Positions 53,230 to 61,445 of a DNA stretch of 64,000 bases are shown one piece after another. This DNA is from JBFELO01 sp041552055 (GTDB lineage: Bacteria > Acidobacteriota > Thermoanaerobaculia > Thermoanaerobaculales > Sulfomarinibacteraceae), in assembly GCA_041552055.1 (NCBI GenBank), contig JBFELO010000001.1:1-64000 (forward strand). Direction: 5' to 3'. Below the pieces are notes generated by a model, which saw only the letters and a program-made list of their open reading frames with translations, did not search any database and was not told the DNA's origin. Numbering within the stretch: the first letter of the stretch is position 1; every line of letters begins with the position of its first letter. A program made the position numbers and the translations under genes.

Positions 53230-55239
53230 TCAACAACCTCCGAGCAGTCGCTCCGCCCGTTCGACCACGGTGCGCACCGTCAGGCCGAGATTCTCGGCGA
53301 CCACCTTGCCCGGCGCCGAGGCACCGAACCGGTCGATCCCGACGATGTCTCCCCCCTCACCCACCCAGCGACGCCAACCGAGGGTCACGCCCGCCTCCAC
53401 CGCCAACCGCGGGACCCCCTCCGCGAGCAGGTTCGCACGGTAGCCCTCCGGCTGGGCCTCGAGCAACTCCCACGACGGCATCGAGACCACCCGCACCGCA
53501 TGACCGGCGTCGGCGAGCGCACGGCCCGCCTCGACCGCCAGCGCCACCTCCGCACCGGTGGCGATCAGCACGAGGTCCGGGTCGCCGGCGGGCTCCAGCA
53601 GCGGGTATCCCCCTCGAGCCACGCCCTCGGCCGCACCACCGCACGTCTCCTCGAGCACCGGCAGCCCCTGGCGGCTGAGCAACAGCGCGGTTGGACCTTC
53701 GGTTCGCTCCAGCGCCACCCGCCACGCCTCCGCGGTCTCGTTGGCGTCGGCCGGTCGCAGCACCACCAGGTTGGGAATCACCCGCAGTGCCGCGAGGTGC
53801 TCGACCGGTTGGTGGGTCGGGCCGTCCTCGCCGACCCAGATGGAGTCATGCGTAAAGACGTAGATCACCGGCTGATCCATCAGCGCGGCGAGCCGGATCG
53901 AGGGGCGCATGTAGTCCGAGAACACGAGGAAGGTCGAGCCGAACGGCCGGACGCCGCCGTGCAGGCTGAGGCCGTTGAGCACCGCCGCCATTCCGTGTTC
54001 GCGGATGCCGAAGCGCAGGTTCCGCTCCCCGAGAGCCTCGGCCGTCAGGTCGGAACTGGAGGCGATCAAGGTCTTGGTCGACGGCGCGAGGTCGGCGGAC
54101 CCGCCGATCAATTCGACAAAATCGTCGGCGATCGCGTTCAGGACCTTGCCGGAGGCCACCCGCGTCGCCACCCCCTTGGGGTCGGCGGCAAACCGCGGCA
54201 GTCTCTCGTGCCAGCCGTCCGGCGGACGCCGTTCCCACCGCCGTGCCCACTCCCGCGCCAGCTCCGGCTCCCGTTCCCGCCAGCTCCCGAACGTATCGTC
54301 CCAGTCGGCCTCGAAGGCACCCCCCCGCTCGCGCTGCCCACAGCGCTCGCGCACCGCCGACGGCACCCTGAAGTGCTCGTCCGGCGGCCAGCCGTACCGC
54401 TCCTTGGTGGCCCGCACCTCCTCCTCCCCGAGCGGCGCGCCGTGGGCGTCGGCACTGTCCTGTTTGGCCGGGGAGCCCCACGCGATGTGCGACCGCGCTG
54501 CGATCAACGTCGGCCGGTCGCTCGCCTGGTTCGTCTCGTCCAGGGCGTTGGCGAGTACGGCGAGGTCGTTCACGTCCTCCACGCGGAGCACCCGCCAGCC
54601 ATAGGCCGCGAACCGCTTGGCCACGTCCTCGGAGATACTCAGATCGGTGGAGCCCTCGATCGTAATCCGGTTGTCGTCCCAGATCCACGCCAGCTTGCCG
54701 AGCCGCAGGTGCCCCGCGAGCGAGGCCGCCTCGCCGGCGACCCCCTCCATCAGATCTCCGTCGGAGCACAGCGCCCACGTGCGGTGGCTCACCACCGCGA
54801 GGTCGCCGCGGTTGAACCGCGAAGCGAGGTGGGCCTCGGCGAGGGCCATCCCAACCGACGCCGCACAGCCCTGGCCGAGCGGACCGGTGGTGACCTCGAC
54901 GCCCGGCGCGAGCCCCCACTCCGGATGGCCGGCGGTCTTCGATCCCCACTGCCGGAACTGCTTCAAGTCTTCGAGCGTGAGATCGTAGCCCGTCAGGTGG
55001 AGGATCGAGTACAGCAGCATGGAGGCGTGACCGCACGACAGCACGAAACGATCCCGGTCCGGCCACGACGGGTTGATCGGGTTGTGTTTGAGGATTCGGG
55101 TGTACAGCAGATAGACGACCGGGGCCAACGCCATCGGGGCGCCGGGGTGGCCCGACCTCGCCCGCTGCACCGCGTCGATCGACAGCGTGCGAATGGTGTT
55201 CACGGAGAGCTGATCGATGTCGTCGAAGGTCCGGTCCAA
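53230..55239 (-). CDS. tkt: Transketolase
   Basis: Thiamine-diphosphate enzyme of the pentose phosphate pathway. The 669-residue protein has SGHPGAPMALAP near 29, the cofactor-binding CSDGDLMEGVAGEAASLAGH near 152, FGIREHGMAAVLNGLSLHGG near 416 and WVGEDGPTHQPVEHLAALR near 478. The start is TTG with GGAGGG upstream; no ATG is close to the family N-terminus. Likely co-expressed with tal and glmS. Confidence 0.95.
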   Translation of the reverse strand: MDRTFDDIDQLSVNTIRTLSIDAVQRARSGHPGAPMALAPVVYLLYTRILKHNPINPSWPDRDRFVLSCGHASMLLYSILHLTGYDLTLEDLKQFRQWGSKTAGHPEWGLAPGVEVTTGPLGQGCAASVGMALAEAHLASRFNRGDLAVVSHRTWALCSDGDLMEGVAGEAASLAGHLRLGKLAWIWDDNRITIEGSTDLSISEDVAKRFAAYGWRVLRVEDVNDLAVLANALDETNQASDRPTLIAARSHIAWGSPAKQDSADAHGAPLGEEEVRATKERYGWPPDEHFRVPSAVRERCGQRERGGAFEADWDDTFGSWREREPELAREWARRWERRPPDGWHERLPRFAADPKGVATRVASGKVLNAIADDFVELIGGSADLAPSTKTLIASSSDLTAEALGERNLRFGIREHGMAAVLNGLSLHGGVRPFGSTFLVFSDYMRPSIRLAALMDQPVIYVFTHDSIWVGEDGPTHQPVEHLAALRVIPNLVVLRPADANETAEAWRVALERTEGPTALLLSRQGLPVLEETCGGAAEGVARGGYPLLEPAGDPDLVLIATGAEVALAVEAGRALADAGHAVRVVSMPSWELLEAQPEGYRANLLAEGVPRLAVEAGVTLGWRRWVGEGGDIVGIDRFGASAPGKVVAENLGLTVRTVVERAERLLGGC

Positions 55240-55407
55240 GGATCCCTCCAGGGCGGCGAGGTGGCGCTAGCCTAGCACGGCGGCACGAGCGTCAAAGGGC
55301 CGCAGAGTCAACGGCAAGAGAGCGGGACGGCGCTGCCCAGACACATCGGCGCCTGACCTCGGGGCTGCTCGACTCTTTGGCTCTTGGAGTCTTCGCCAGT
55401 TCGACTG

Positions 55408-55992
55408 TTATCGTCGTCGCAGCTCGTACAGCACCTGCTTGGCGACCGCCTTGAGGGTCTCGAACACCCCCATTCCCTGGATGGCCACCGCCTCGAAGGT
55501 GGGCTCGCCCTTGAAGTTCAGGATCCGATACATGTTGTCGACCGGCACCGCTGTCGGCAGGTCGCGCTTGTTGAACTGGAGCACGTACGGGATCGTCTTG
55601 AGATCGAAGCCGTTGTCCCGCAGGTTGTCCTCCAGGTTACGGAGGGACTCCACGTTGGCGTCCATGCGCGCCTCCTGGGAGTCCGCCACGAAGACCACAC
55701 CGTCGACGCCTTTGAGGATCAGCTTGCGGCTCGCGTCGTAGAACACCTGACCGGGTACGGTGTAGAGGTGAAACCTGGTCTTGAATCCCCGGACCGAGCC
55801 GAGGTCGAGGGGCAGGAAGTCGAAGAACAGCGTCCGGTCGGTCTCCGTCGCCAGCGAGATCAGCTTCCCCTTCTGCTGCGGATTCGAGCGCTCGTAGATG
55901 TACTGCAGATTGGTCGTCTTGCCCCCGAGGCCGGGTCCGTAGAAGACGATCTTGACGTTGATCTCGCGGGCGGCGTAGTTGATGAAGCTCAT
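55408..55992 (-). CDS. mglA: MglA-family small GTPase
   Basis: A 194-residue Ras-like GTPase, the switch for cell polarity and motility in Myxococcus. The P-loop is FYGPGLGGKTTN (17-28), the switch region LYTVPGQVFYDASRKLILKG and the guanine box LQFNKRDLP. The threonine in TVPGQ, where Ras has Asp, is characteristic of MglA. It overlaps mglB by four bases. No gliding or pilus genes are visible, so the role here is unknown. Confidence 0.93.
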   Translation of the reverse strand: MSFINYAAREINVKIVFYGPGLGGKTTNLQYIYERSNPQQKGKLISLATETDRTLFFDFLPLDLGSVRGFKTRFHLYTVPGQVFYDASRKLILKGVDGVVFVADSQEARMDANVESLRNLEDNLRDNGFDLKTIPYVLQFNKRDLPTAVPVDNMYRILNFKGEPTFEAVAIQGMGVFETLKAVAKQVLYELRRR

Positions 55993-56459
55993 TCGGAAAA
56001 CAGGGCGTCGATGTCTTCGTCGGTGATCTCGGCGAACGGCGATGCGGCCTCGACCGCTCCGGCCCGCTGGGCCTTGACCTCCATCTCGTTGAGAATCTCT
56101 TCAATCCCGGTCGACACCTTGCGCACCCGGAGACGCACCAGCCCGAGCGAGGAGCGCTCGTCGAATATCACGACCAGGATCAACCGCTGTCCGACGATGG
56201 AGATGTGGATGTTGTCCTTGCGGCCCTCGTGGAACAGGATCGAGAACTCTTTCTCGCCGATCAGCTTGGCGAGGCCGTCGGTGGCCGCCACGTTGCCGGC
56301 GGTGAGCGAGGCCAGCGATGTGGTGTCAACCAGATCAATCTCGCCGGCGCCGGCGATCTGCTGGCCATTTTTATCCACTAAGAAGACAATCTTCGCGTTG
56401 GCATCGCTGCGGAGACGGTTGAGGAGCTGCGAGATGCGCTCGAATTCTTCTTGATACAT
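55989..56459 (-). CDS. mglB: MglB-like roadblock/LC7 protein
   Basis: A 156-residue protein of the roadblock/LC7 fold, the GTPase-activating partner of MglA. It has IVFLVDKNGQQIAGAGEIDL, DTTSLASLTAGNVAATDGLA and DNIHISIVGQRLILVVIFDE, which form the MglB core. The C-terminal tail (FAEITDEDIDALFSE) is acidic and could contact MglA. An upstream GTG start at 56513 would add 18 residues. The four-base overlap with mglA makes cognate pairing very likely. Confidence 0.9.
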   Translation of the reverse strand: MYQEEFERISQLLNRLRSDANAKIVFLVDKNGQQIAGAGEIDLVDTTSLASLTAGNVAATDGLAKLIGEKEFSILFHEGRKDNIHISIVGQRLILVVIFDERSSLGLVRLRVRKVSTGIEEILNEMEVKAQRAGAVEAASPFAEITDEDIDALFSE

Positions 56460-56584
56460 CACCAGGCTCGAGTTCACGGCTGAAAAGCCCCCCGTAAATT
56501 CAATTTTTACCACACTTGTCTCACCCAGGCAAGACGCCGCCGGGGTTGTCGGCGAGCCCCGTCACAGCGCTCGCGACGTGCCCG

Positions 56585-57184
56585 TCACACCCTGCGTCGG
56601 AGCAGGAGCGCCTGGGCCAACGTCAGCTGATCGACCGCTGCCAGCTCCCCCCCCACGGGAATCCCCGACGCCGGTCGACTGACCTCTACCCCCAGCGGCC
56701 GCAGCCGCCGCATGAGGTAGAGCGCCGTGGTCTCCCCCTCGACCGTCGGATCGGTGGCAACGATCACCTCCTTCACCTCGCCGCCCCGGCAGCGCTGCTC
56801 GAGCCGATCGATAGTGAGATCCTCCGGGCCGACGCCGTGCAGCGGCGACAGATGACCCAAGAGCGCGTGGTAGAGACCGCGGTACTCGCGGGTCGCCTCC
56901 ACCGACCAGGCGGTGGTGGGATCCTCCACGACCAGCAATAGGCTGCGGTCGCGGCCCGGATCCGAACACACCGGACACGGGTCGTCCTCGGTCAACAGCG
57001 AGCAGAGGGAGCACAGGCGGACTTCGTTCCGCAGGCTCGTCAACGCCTCCGCCAGTCCGTGCACCTCCGAGGGGTCCACGGTCAGCAGGTGCTCCACGAG
57101 CACGCGTGCGGTACGAGGACCGACGCCGGGCAGGCGCTCGAGGTGACTGATCAGCGCACGCACCGAGGTTGGCCTCAGCTCCAT
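56585..57184 (-). CDS. recR: Recombination protein RecR
   Basis: Part of RecFOR, which loads RecA at gaps. The 199-residue protein has an N-terminal helix-hairpin-helix (LERLPGVGPRTARVLVEHLL), a four-Cys zinc finger (RLCSLCSLL, DPCPVCSD) and a Toprim domain (LLLVVEDPTTAWSVEATREY, VIVATDPTVEGETTALYL). Its ATG shares one base with the dnaX stop. The ybaB/ebfC gene often found between the two is absent. Confidence 0.94.
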   Translation of the reverse strand: MELRPTSVRALISHLERLPGVGPRTARVLVEHLLTVDPSEVHGLAEALTSLRNEVRLCSLCSLLTEDDPCPVCSDPGRDRSLLLVVEDPTTAWSVEATREYRGLYHALLGHLSPLHGVGPEDLTIDRLEQRCRGGEVKEVIVATDPTVEGETTALYLMRRLRPLGVEVSRPASGIPVGGELAAVDQLTLAQALLLRRRV

Positions 57185-58752
57185 CAGTCGGCTCCACGGT
57201 CGTCGCGCACCGCCACGACCTCACCGCCCAGCACGCGCAGCGCCAGCTGCAGCTGGGGGTCATCGCCGGCTTCACCCTCGAGGTCGGTGCCGGACCCGCC
57301 CTCGGCCTCCGGGCCGGCGACCTCGATGGACACGTCGTGTGACGGGCTGAAGATCGTTCGACAGGCAGCCGTGATCGCCTCCCACGCCTCCGTGCGAACG
57401 TACTGTGCGAGCGGCTCGGCGTCGTGGCCGAAGCGCAGAATGACGGTCGAAGCGTCGACCGTCACCCGGGCACTCTCCACCGCGCTCGCGAGGCGCGGCT
57501 GATCGCGCCACAGCGCGCGGGTGAGCCGATCGCCCGGAGCCGATCCCTGCTCGCCGGCGGCACCACCACCCCTGTCGGGCGGCGCCTGCGCCGACCCGGG
57601 CGAGGGGGTCGAGGTCTCCGGCGGCCTCACCGGCGCGTCCCCCGCCAGCAGCCGCTCCACCCGCTGAACCGTCGGCCAGCGCGTGAGGCGAAGCGCCGCC
57701 ACTTCGACCGCCAGCTCGCGGTTGCTGGACTCGCGCATCAGCGACTCCTGCTCGAGCCAGAGGCCCAACATGCGGCCGAGCGCGTCGGCGCCGAGCCGCT
57801 CGGCGAGCGGGCGTACGACCGCGCGTTGGTCATCGGTGAGCGTGGTCTCCAGCTCGACGTCGATGGCGAGGTGGACCAGGGTGCGCAACACCCGACCGGT
57901 CTCCTGGTAGAGCACGGTCGCGTCGTGGCCCTCACGCAGCTCGTTGCGCAGGATCTCGAGTCCACGGGCGGCGTCCCCACCCGCGAGCGCCTCCACCAGG
58001 CCGACCATGACCTCGAAGCGGGGAACCCCGAGCACCGTGGCCACAGCCAGGTCGTCGATCTCATCCCCGGAGAACGCGCGCAGCTGATCGAGCAGAGACA
58101 GCGCGTCACGCACGCTGCCCTCGGCGGTGCGCGCGATGACCTCGGCCGCTCCGGAGCTGATTACGAAGTCCTCCTGCTCGGCGATTCCGACGAGATGTTG
58201 GCGAATCTGCTCCGAACCCACCGGTCGAAACTCGAGCTGCTGACAGCGTGACAGGATGGTCGCCGGCACCTTGTGACGTTCTGTGGTGGCGAGCACGAAC
58301 AGGATGTGCGGCGGTGGCTCCTCGAGGCTCTTGAGCAGCGCGTTGAACGCCTCGCGCGTCAGCATGTGCACCTCATCCACGATGATCACCCGGTACCGGT
58401 CCCGCGACGGCCGGTACCGGAGCAGCTCGCGCAGCTCACGGACGTCGTCGATACCCCGGTTCGAGGCCCCGTCGAGCTCGACCATGTCGAGGCTTGATCC
58501 GGCCGCGATCTCGTGGCACGACACGCACTCGTCGCAGGGGTCGGCGGTCGGCCCCTGGACGCAGTTCACCGCCTTGGCCAGCAGGCGCGCGACCGTGGTC
58601 TTGCCGACGCCCCGCAGACCCGAGAACAGGTAGGCGTGACCGACGGTGCCGCCCTCCAGGGCGTTTCGCAGCGTTTGCACCACGGCCTCCTGCCCGAGCA
58701 GGTCGTCGAACCGCTGCGGCCGCCAGGTGCGGGCCAGGACCTGATAGGTCAT
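57184..58752 (-). CDS. dnaX: DNA polymerase III gamma/tau subunit
   Basis: The clamp-loader ATPase. The 522-residue protein begins YQVLARTWRPQRFDDLLGQE. Walker A is SGLRGVGKTTVAR near 43, a zinc-binding C-D-E-C-V-S-C cluster lies near 75, Walker B is IIVDEVHML and sensor residues lie in LATTERHKVPATILSRCQQ. The C-terminal third is proline- and glycine-rich and short, so the protein lies between gamma and tau in length. It is co-transcribed with recR. Confidence 0.95.
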   Translation of the reverse strand: MTYQVLARTWRPQRFDDLLGQEAVVQTLRNALEGGTVGHAYLFSGLRGVGKTTVARLLAKAVNCVQGPTADPCDECVSCHEIAAGSSLDMVELDGASNRGIDDVRELRELLRYRPSRDRYRVIIVDEVHMLTREAFNALLKSLEEPPPHILFVLATTERHKVPATILSRCQQLEFRPVGSEQIRQHLVGIAEQEDFVISSGAAEVIARTAEGSVRDALSLLDQLRAFSGDEIDDLAVATVLGVPRFEVMVGLVEALAGGDAARGLEILRNELREGHDATVLYQETGRVLRTLVHLAIDVELETTLTDDQRAVVRPLAERLGADALGRMLGLWLEQESLMRESSNRELAVEVAALRLTRWPTVQRVERLLAGDAPVRPPETSTPSPGSAQAPPDRGGGAAGEQGSAPGDRLTRALWRDQPRLASAVESARVTVDASTVILRFGHDAEPLAQYVRTEAWEAITAACRTIFSPSHDVSIEVAGPEAEGGSGTDLEGEAGDDPQLQLALRVLGGEVVAVRDDRGAD

Positions 58753-58789
58753 CTGTGCATCTTAACCCGCACCTCTCCATGGGTGACCA

Positions 58790-58868
58790 TCCGTCTCCGT
58801 TTTCGTCTCCGTCTCCGTAGCCGAACTCTGACTCGATCTCGTGAGGCGATGCGGGCACGGAGACATAT
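58790..58868. repeat. Inverted hexamer-type tandem repeat between divergent genes
   Basis: CCGTCTCCGTTTTCGTCTCC and following units (58790-58822) are matched by a complementary GCGGGCACGGAGAC arm at 58851-58864. It fills part of the 209-base spacer shared by dnaX and the secreted-protein gene. Confidence 0.75.
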
Positions 58869-58961
58869 ACCGACACTCTTCCCTCGTCACGTGAGCAGGC
58901 CGGGTCCGGGCTCGTGCCGACCCCATCCGTCCCGCGAAATTCCTGCTACCCTTTTCCGGTG

Positions 58962-60128
58962 ATGACCTCTGCCCGAATCCGACACCGGCTGCGGCCGCTC
59001 GGCATCGCAGCCCTGGTGTGGCTCGCCGTCGCGACCCGCGCGACGGCGCTCGCCCCGAGCACCGAGCTCCTGGTGCCCGCCGCCGCCCGCACCGGACCCT
59101 GGATCACCGACCTCTACCTGCTCAACCTCGGCGAGAACGCCAACGAGGTCACCGTCGAGTGGCTGGTGCGCGGCCAACCGAACCCCGAGCCGACGGCGAT
59201 CACGCTGTCTCTGTCCGGCAACGAGTCCCGGGTTCTCGAGGACGTCATCCGAACCGGTTTCGGCCTCGACCGAGGCCGCGGCGCGTTCCGGATCTCGTCC
59301 TCGGCCGACGTCGTGGCGACGTGCCGGATCTACGCCACCGAGGATGACGGCACCTACGGGCAGGGCTTCGAGGCCGTCCCGACCGACGCCGCGACCGTGG
59401 CCGGCACCTCCACTCACGTGCTCGGCCTGAGCTTCTCCGACGACTTCCGCGCCAATGTGTACGCTGTGGCCGGCGTCGACGGCGCCGCTGTCCGGCTGCA
59501 GCTGATCGACCCGGCCGGGTCGCCACTCGCCGAGGCCGACCTCGTGCTCGGCGCGTTCGAGCCATACCTCGAGCCGCTGACGACGGTGTTTCCCATCGCA
59601 GCCGTCGAACGGGCCACCCTGCTGGTCCACGTCTCTGGGGGCAGCGTCGTGGTGGGAGCATCGAAGATCGACAACCTCTCCTCCGATCCGACAACCCTGA
59701 CCAGCTGGATTCCGGGCGCCGGCGATCCGCTGGCGGCCGGCAGCTATTTCGGAGTCGTGGCTGCGACAGACACCGCCGCGAACGGTGGCTTGACGCTGCT
59801 CCTCGACGGCGACGCCAACGTGGTCGGAATCGAGTTCTCCTACCCCGCCGAATCGTGCTCCGCATTGCTCACCGCCGGCCAAGATCTGTCCGAGGAGCCG
59901 CTGTCGCTGGCCGAGCTGGCCGCGGGATACACCTTCGTCACGTCCTACCCGGGGGGAGGCACGATGGAGTGGTCGCTCCAGCTCGAGCTGCAGACGGCCG
60001 GGACCACCCTTGCCGGCTCGCTGGCCGCGACCGGCTCGAGCTGGGGCGGCGAGTTCGAGACCTGTAACGGTGACCAAGGCCCGCTCGCGGTCGCGCTCGG
60101 CTCCAGGCAGTCCTCGGCGCGGGAATGA
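58962..60128 (+). CDS. Secreted protein of unknown function, paralogue 1
   Basis: A 388-residue exported protein. The signal peptide is about residues 1-29 (LGIAALVWLAVATRATAL). The mature part is beta-rich, with shared blocks ELLVPAAARTGPWITDLYLL, VEWLVRGQPNPEP, GRGAFRISSSADVV, YGQGFEAVPT, FRANVYAVAGVDGAAV and VVGASKIDNLSSDPTTL. A cysteine-containing C-terminal segment follows. The same blocks recur in order in the next gene. The VGASKxDNxxxDPTTL motif recalls repeated secreted beta-domain proteins that I remember from Acidobacteriota, but I cannot name a family. Function unknown. Confidence 0.8.
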   Translation: MTSARIRHRLRPLGIAALVWLAVATRATALAPSTELLVPAAARTGPWITDLYLLNLGENANEVTVEWLVRGQPNPEPTAITLSLSGNESRVLEDVIRTGFGLDRGRGAFRISSSADVVATCRIYATEDDGTYGQGFEAVPTDAATVAGTSTHVLGLSFSDDFRANVYAVAGVDGAAVRLQLIDPAGSPLAEADLVLGAFEPYLEPLTTVFPIAAVERATLLVHVSGGSVVVGASKIDNLSSDPTTLTSWIPGAGDPLAAGSYFGVVAATDTAANGGLTLLLDGDANVVGIEFSYPAESCSALLTAGQDLSEEPLSLAELAAGYTFVTSYPGGGTMEWSLQLELQTAGTTLAGSLAATGSSWGGEFETCNGDQGPLAVALGSRQSSARE

Positions 60129-60264
60129 ACACGCCGGCGGCAACCTTGTCCGTGACGCGAGCGTACTTCGTGGGACTGCTGCGACCTCAGTCACCCCGAG
60201 TTTGCGCCGCGACGTGCTACGTTCTTCGCCGACAAAAATCGCTATACGAGTGAGGAGGACCCCC

Positions 60265-61428
60265 ATGCGACGTTTCATCTCGATCGCCACCGCCCTGATC
60301 ATTCTGGCCTCGGTGCCGGCGCTCGCCCTCAACTCCGGCACCGATATCCTGGTTCCGGCGGCCGGCCGGGGCGACCCCTGGCGGACCGATCTGTACGTGA
60401 TGAATCCGGGGTCCGCGACGGTCGCGGTCACCGTGTCGTGGCTGGTGCGCGACCGGGCCAACCCGAGCCCGGCCTCGTTCACCTTCAGCGTGGGACCCGG
60501 CCAAACCGAGATCTTCGAAGACATCATCCTCGAGGAGTTCGGCTTCGCCAGCGGCGGCAACGCCAACGGAGCGTTCCGGGTAGTCGCCGACGGCGACGTC
60601 GTCGTCAATACGCGGATCTACTCCGACGACGGTAGCCAGACCTTCGGTCAGGGCTTCGAGGGCGTCCCCACATGGGCGGCGACCGGCGCCGGCCAATCGA
60701 CGGAGGTGGTCGGCCTCACCCAGGGTTTCGGATTCCGCACCAACGTTTACGCGACCGCCGGGCCCGACGGTGCTTCGATCGACTTCACCCTGGTCGCACC
60801 CGGGGGCAGCACGATCGCCTCGGCCACCCTCGGCCTGGACAGCTACGAGCCTTACCTGCAGCGCATCACCCGACTGTTCTCCGGGCTCGCCGACTTCGAC
60901 AACGCCAGCCTGCGCGCCGAGGTCACAGCCGGCCTGGCGGTGATCGGCGCCTCGAAGGTGGACGACGCCTCGACCGATCCCACGACCCTCGAGTCGGCGG
61001 CCTCTGGCGGCACCACCGGTTCGGTGGACGGCAGCTACCAGTTCGTGCTCTACGAAGAGAGTACCTTCCCGGGCGGCGGCGGCGGCACCCTGGCGATCAC
61101 CGACGGGTGGGTCACCTTCATCAACGGCAGTTACTTCAACTTCGACAACGACGACGACGGCGACGGCGAGCCCGACTGCCTGTGGGTCTTCCCCTGGGGC
61201 CAGGACTTCGACACCGCACCGGTGGAGGACTTCGCCGACGGCTACACCTACCAGGACACGTTCTCGGACACTCCCGGTGTCATGGAGTGGACCGTGCAGT
61301 TCACCGTCGACAACAACATGGCGCTCGAGGGCACCATGACCGCGGTCGGTTCGGGATTCGCGGCGCCCGACACCGCCTGCAACGGCGACTTCCCGCCGCT
61401 CGACTTCAGGGCGGGCAAGGCGAACTGA
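60265..61428 (+). CDS. Secreted protein of unknown function, paralogue 2
   Basis: A 387-residue exported protein with a clear signal peptide (residues 1-21, TALIILASVPALA). The ATG follows GAGGAGG. Blocks match the preceding gene: DILVPAAGRGDPWRTDLYVM, VSWLVRDRANPSP, NGAFRVVADGDVV, FGQGFEGVPTWAA, FRTNVYATAGPDGAS, YEPYLQRITRLF and VIGASKVDDASTDPTTL. The C-terminal third contains a Gly-rich stretch and an Asp-rich segment (FDNDDDGDGEPD, about 294-305) that could bind calcium. It has two cysteines near DCLW and DTACNGD. Probably arose by tandem duplication. Function unknown. Confidence 0.82.
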   Translation: MRRFISIATALIILASVPALALNSGTDILVPAAGRGDPWRTDLYVMNPGSATVAVTVSWLVRDRANPSPASFTFSVGPGQTEIFEDIILEEFGFASGGNANGAFRVVADGDVVVNTRIYSDDGSQTFGQGFEGVPTWAATGAGQSTEVVGLTQGFGFRTNVYATAGPDGASIDFTLVAPGGSTIASATLGLDSYEPYLQRITRLFSGLADFDNASLRAEVTAGLAVIGASKVDDASTDPTTLESAASGGTTGSVDGSYQFVLYEESTFPGGGGGTLAITDGWVTFINGSYFNFDNDDDGDGEPDCLWVFPWGQDFDTAPVEDFADGYTYQDTFSDTPGVMEWTVQFTVDNNMALEGTMTAVGSGFAAPDTACNGDFPPLDFRAGKAN

Positions 61429-61445
61429 CGACGACGCCTCCTGTG

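Noticed and set aside
20934..58868. Hexamer runs considered as CRISPR arrays
   Set aside because: Units are 6 bases, degenerate and without spacers, and no cas genes are present.
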